DNA of 64,000 nucleotides from Flavobacterium sp. (GTDB taxonomy: Bacteria; Bacteroidota; Bacteroidia; Flavobacteriales; Flavobacteriaceae), in the NCBI GenBank assembly GCA_016787805.1, contig JAEUTY010000004.1, forward strand, positions 1 to 64,000, read 5' to 3'. The notes below the pieces were generated by a model that worked only from the letters and a program-made list of their open reading frames with translations, had not been told where the DNA came from and searched no databases. The translations under genes were made by a program, and so were the position numbers. Positions 61,440 to 64,000 of this stretch are shown piece after piece (position 1 is the first letter of the stretch; every line of letters begins with the position of its first letter).

Positions 61440-62975
61440 TTAAAGCTCTTCCATGACTTTTATGCGGTAAATCCTTCCAATAGCAATCGTTAGTTTTTGA
61501 ATGTAATCTTCGGTCAACCAACTTCTGTAGTTTTTGGTAACGTTACCTAAACAAATGCAATATTGTTTGATTCGGTATTCTATATCGTCGTTTAATTCCT
61601 TGGCTAGTTTTCGAGCTTCAGCTAAATCATTCGTATTTTCAACACACATTGTAGCATGTTGTTCCATCGATTTTTCAATGATGGTTTTGGCTTTCAAATT
61701 ATTTTTGACTGTAAATTTGAATTCTTCGTGAATGTCCATTTCAACAATTTCAGTTTTACTGAATTTTTGCCGCAATGATTCGGGCATTATATATTTAAAA
61801 TTGCTTTCAATTTCGGCATCGTCACGCAAACTCGCCAAATAATATTCGGGCGATTTGAAAATATGTTGCCAATCGACAGGATTATTCCACAAACCAAAAC
61901 GTAATGCGTTGTTTCCTAAGTCGATAACTGTAAAACTATCTTTGTCTGGTAATCGTCGCGAACCACGGCCAATCATCTGAAAATAAAGCGTTAACGACTT
62001 TGTAGCGCGATTCAAAATAATACTTTCCACTGTAGGTTCGTCAAATCCAGTTGTTAAAATTCCAACTGACGTCAATATAGCGTCTGGCGTATGTTTGAAC
62101 CAACGCAAAATTTCCTTGCGATCTTCATTAGACGTAGTATTATCCAAATGGCGAATATTGAATCCCGCATGGCGAAAACTCTCGTATACATGCAATGAAG
62201 TGTTAATTCCATTGTTGAAAATCAGTGTCTTTTTGCCTAATGATTTTTCGGTGTACGCATGCAATAATTTCTCTTGCATCACCATATTACTGTACAAATC
62301 GTCTGAGGATTTCACAGTGTAATCGCCATTGATTCCTACTTTTAAAGACGTCAAACCAACATCATAACTATAAGTTGTTGCTTTGGCTAAAAACCCTTTA
62401 TCAATAAGGTTTTGAATGGTGTCGCCTACAATCAACTCATTGTAATTTTCATACATCGGCAACTTGATATTTGAACTCAAAGGTGTAGCTGTTACGCCAA
62501 GAATAAATGCATTTTTAAAAGCACTAAACAACTTCCTAAACGAATTGAAGTGAGCTTCGTCAATTATCACTAAACCAACGTTTTCAATTTCTAATTTTTC
62601 GTCGTTCAATCGGTTTTTTAGCGTTTCAATCATCGCTACAAAACACGAATAATCATCTTGATCTGGAAGTTCTTTAATTGAACTGTTAATGATTTTGTTT
62701 TTCACTTCAAAACCTTTCAACATTTTTGAGGTTTGTTTGCACAATTCGATGCGATGTGTCAAAACTACCACCTTTTTATCATGTTGTTCAAGATAACGTC
62801 TTGTGATTTCTGAGAAAATAACTGTTTTTCCACCTCCAGTTGGCAATTGATATAACAAATGGTAATTGGAAGCTGCGTTGTCTAATCGGTCGAAAATTTT
62901 GTCAATATCGCCTTTCTGGTAGCCATATAGCTCCTTTTTTTCTTCCAATTCGATAAGGATATCCTTTTTAGACAT
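61440..62975 (-). CDS. DEAD/DEAH-box helicase, superfamily 2
   Basis: 511 residues. Motif I PTGGGKT, motif II IDEAH, motif III VTATP, motif VI MIGRGSRR. The N-terminal half is of the type III restriction/UvrB-like ResIII kind; a C-terminal ~130 residues are helical and family-specific. It unwinds or translocates on nucleic acid. No restriction or defence partner is seen next to it; the neighbours are a DUF6155-like gene and the DUF294 operon. Confidence 0.83.
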   Translation of the reverse strand: MSKKDILIELEEKKELYGYQKGDIDKIFDRLDNAASNYHLLYQLPTGGGKTVIFSEITRRYLEQHDKKVVVLTHRIELCKQTSKMLKGFEVKNKIINSSIKELPDQDDYSCFVAMIETLKNRLNDEKLEIENVGLVIIDEAHFNSFRKLFSAFKNAFILGVTATPLSSNIKLPMYENYNELIVGDTIQNLIDKGFLAKATTYSYDVGLTSLKVGINGDYTVKSSDDLYSNMVMQEKLLHAYTEKSLGKKTLIFNNGINTSLHVYESFRHAGFNIRHLDNTTSNEDRKEILRWFKHTPDAILTSVGILTTGFDEPTVESIILNRATKSLTLYFQMIGRGSRRLPDKDSFTVIDLGNNALRFGLWNNPVDWQHIFKSPEYYLASLRDDAEIESNFKYIMPESLRQKFSKTEIVEMDIHEEFKFTVKNNLKAKTIIEKSMEQHATMCVENTNDLAEARKLAKELNDDIEYRIKQYCICLGNVTKNYRSWLTEDYIQKLTIAIGRIYRIKVMEEL

Positions 62976-63049
62976 AGCGATTTTTACAATTTTGCAAAAA
63001 TACTCGAAAAAAGACTTGACGACTAATTTATTTCGACTTTCTTAACAAT

Positions 63050-63565
63050 TTAATAATCGAACCGCTCAACGATAGCATTGAATTCGTAGTGATTCGGCCA
63101 TTTTTGAAGACTAGTTTTTTCATTGACAGCCACTACTCTACTTTTAAAATCATACAAAATTCCTTTTTCAATCATAAAACTCAATGCTTGTTCATACGAA
63201 TTGAGCATACTTTTGTAAAAAGCTTCCGATTTGATTTCTTTTTCAGCGGTTAATGTTTGGGCGATTTCTAAATTATACAGCATTACATCAGCAATAATGA
63301 AACTATCCACGCCTAATGTAATGAAATGTTTGATGTATTTCTGCGCTACTGAACGACGCATTTTTGGTTTTTTGCTTTTGATTGGAAAATATTCGTTCGA
63401 AATTTTGAGTTTGGCTTCTTTTACCAAATCATTTTCCTTTGGATTAAAAACAAAATCATAGTATACTTTTACGTCTTTGAACTTGTCATAGAGTTCCAAA
63501 AGTTGTTCCTCGAGTTGTTCTTTGGAAAGTTCGTTCAAGTATTTTTTTAAATCGCGCTTACTCAT
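63050..63565 (-). CDS. DUF6155-like protein
   Basis: 171 residues, mostly helical, starting MSKRDLKKYLNELSKEQLEEQ with a conserved-looking YYDFVFNPKE segment. I associate this start with DUF6155 of Bacteroidota from memory. Small basic cytoplasmic protein of unknown role. It is upstream of and on the same strand as the helicase, 74 bases away. Confidence 0.7.
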   Translation of the reverse strand: MSKRDLKKYLNELSKEQLEEQLLELYDKFKDVKVYYDFVFNPKENDLVKEAKLKISNEYFPIKSKKPKMRRSVAQKYIKHFITLGVDSFIIADVMLYNLEIAQTLTAEKEIKSEAFYKSMLNSYEQALSFMIEKGILYDFKSRVVAVNEKTSLQKWPNHYEFNAIVERFDY

Positions 63566-63651
63566 TACAATGGTTAAATTAGTGCAAAAGTAAAGGAGAA
63601 TATCGTTTTAAATGAATGTTATTACTTAATTTTGCAGTCAAATTTTTAGGT

Positions 63652-63936
63652 ATGTCGAAAATATTCAAGTACACCGCTATTTCTGAAGGTGTTTCGTATT
63701 TAGTTTTATTGATTAATATGTTGTTTATAAAGCCTTTTCATATTGATTTATACAAAAGCTTACTTTTCCCAATCGGAATGGCGCATGGCGTTTTGTTTAT
63801 TGCTTATGTTATTTTGGCTATTTTGATTAAAAAAGAACAAAATTGGTCCTGGAAAGATTTTTTTGCTGTTCAATTGGCTTCCTTTATTCCGTTTGGAACA
63901 TTTTATATTGAAAAAAAGTACTTGAAAAATGCATAA
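63652..63936 (+). CDS. DUF3817 membrane protein
   Basis: Start taken at 63652 (MSKIFKYTAISEGVSYLVLL), which fits DUF3817 proteins better than the in-frame codon at 63616; 94 residues. Three membrane helices with the family feature ISEGVSYL near the start and a GMAHG segment. Function unknown. Its stop overlaps the start of the next gene. Confidence 0.78.
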   Translation: MSKIFKYTAISEGVSYLVLLINMLFIKPFHIDLYKSLLFPIGMAHGVLFIAYVILAILIKKEQNWSWKDFFAVQLASFIPFGTFYIEKKYLKNA

Positions 63937-64000
63937 ATTATTAGAAAAAATATTCGATTGGTTGTATCCTTTGCTTCGTAAAATTGGGCTTGGCGATACA
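63929..64000 (+). CDS. Start of an unidentified gene, cut by window end
   Basis: ATG at 63929, overlapping the DUF3817 stop by eight bases. Only 24 residues are visible (MHKLLEKIFDWLYPLLRK, then IGLGDT), suggesting an amphipathic or membrane-entering helix. Too short to name. Confidence 0.5.
   Translation, partial: MHKLLEKIFDWLYPLLRKIGLGDT

Noticed and set aside
61440-62975. DEAD/DEAH helicase as part of a restriction or defence system
   Set aside because: No methylase, nuclease or other defence gene lies beside it; neighbours are housekeeping-like.

Overview
The window looks like a chromosomal segment of a Flavobacterium-like member of the Bacteroidota. Base composition is AT-rich (about one third G+C by eye). 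Several secreted proteins end in type IX secretion (T9SS) sorting domains, promoters carry TAnnTTTG-type -7 boxes, and Shine-Dalgarno sequences are weak or absent. No rRNA, tRNA, CRISPR array or intact transposon was recognised.

Layout. (1) 1-3430: end of a fused branched-chain 2-oxoacid dehydrogenase E1, a phytanoyl-CoA-dioxygenase-like protein, a Bax-inhibitor-1 protein and an archaemetzincin-like lipoprotein. (2) 3754-11882: an accessory region. After a G+C-rich orphan gene there is a run of same-strand, mostly secreted or membrane orphan genes (DUF4241, DUF6794-like, RDD, CPBP protease and others). Copies of one imperfectly palindromic repeat of about 150-185 bp separate them. The repeats have integron attC-like features: outer ends ACGGCTAAC and GTTAGCCGT, inner stem arms, stop codons abutting the left end and start codons just beyond the right end. 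No integrase is present. This is the strongest candidate for an undescribed system. (3) 11901-20098: an ECF sigma factor with a TPR anti-sigma-like partner, divergent from a lipoprotein subtilase, a TPR-CHAT caspase-like protease and a seven-repeat T9SS protein. TGGGTAA motifs precede two of the latter genes.

(4) 20181-36892: a long minus-strand catabolic operon. An aryl-CoA ligase, a fused aryl-CoA 5-hydroxylase/old-yellow-enzyme protein, a flavin reductase, a 4HBT thioesterase, a gentisate-type dioxygenase, a fumarylacetoacetase-family hydrolase and a maleate isomerase fit salicylate (or anthranilate) to aryl-CoA to gentisyl-type CoA to gentisate to maleylpyruvate to maleate plus pyruvate, then fumarate. 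A nitrilase, a flavin amine oxidase, a glutamate-synthase-like protein, an alpha/beta hydrolase, a T9SS propeller protein and a TPR membrane protein share the operon.

(5) 38091-54296: an acetate/short-acid module. It has an IS1-type zinc-ribbon/HTH protein, an outer-membrane porin, an MHS-family MFS transporter, a transporter-fused histidine kinase with response regulator, a membrane-anchored winged-helix regulator, and two acyl-CoA synthetases (PrpE-like and Acs) that share an upstream promoter motif. A TetR/HlyD/FtsX/ABC exporter operon lies between the two synthetases and is itself interrupted by a four-helix-bundle (IVS-type) gene. (6) 54424-64000: a T9SS protein, a TPR-AAA ATPase with its TPR-membrane partner, a CBS/DUF294 protein with an exonuclease-fold protein whose catalytic motifs are altered, a DEAD/DEAH helicase, and small conserved genes up to the window edge.
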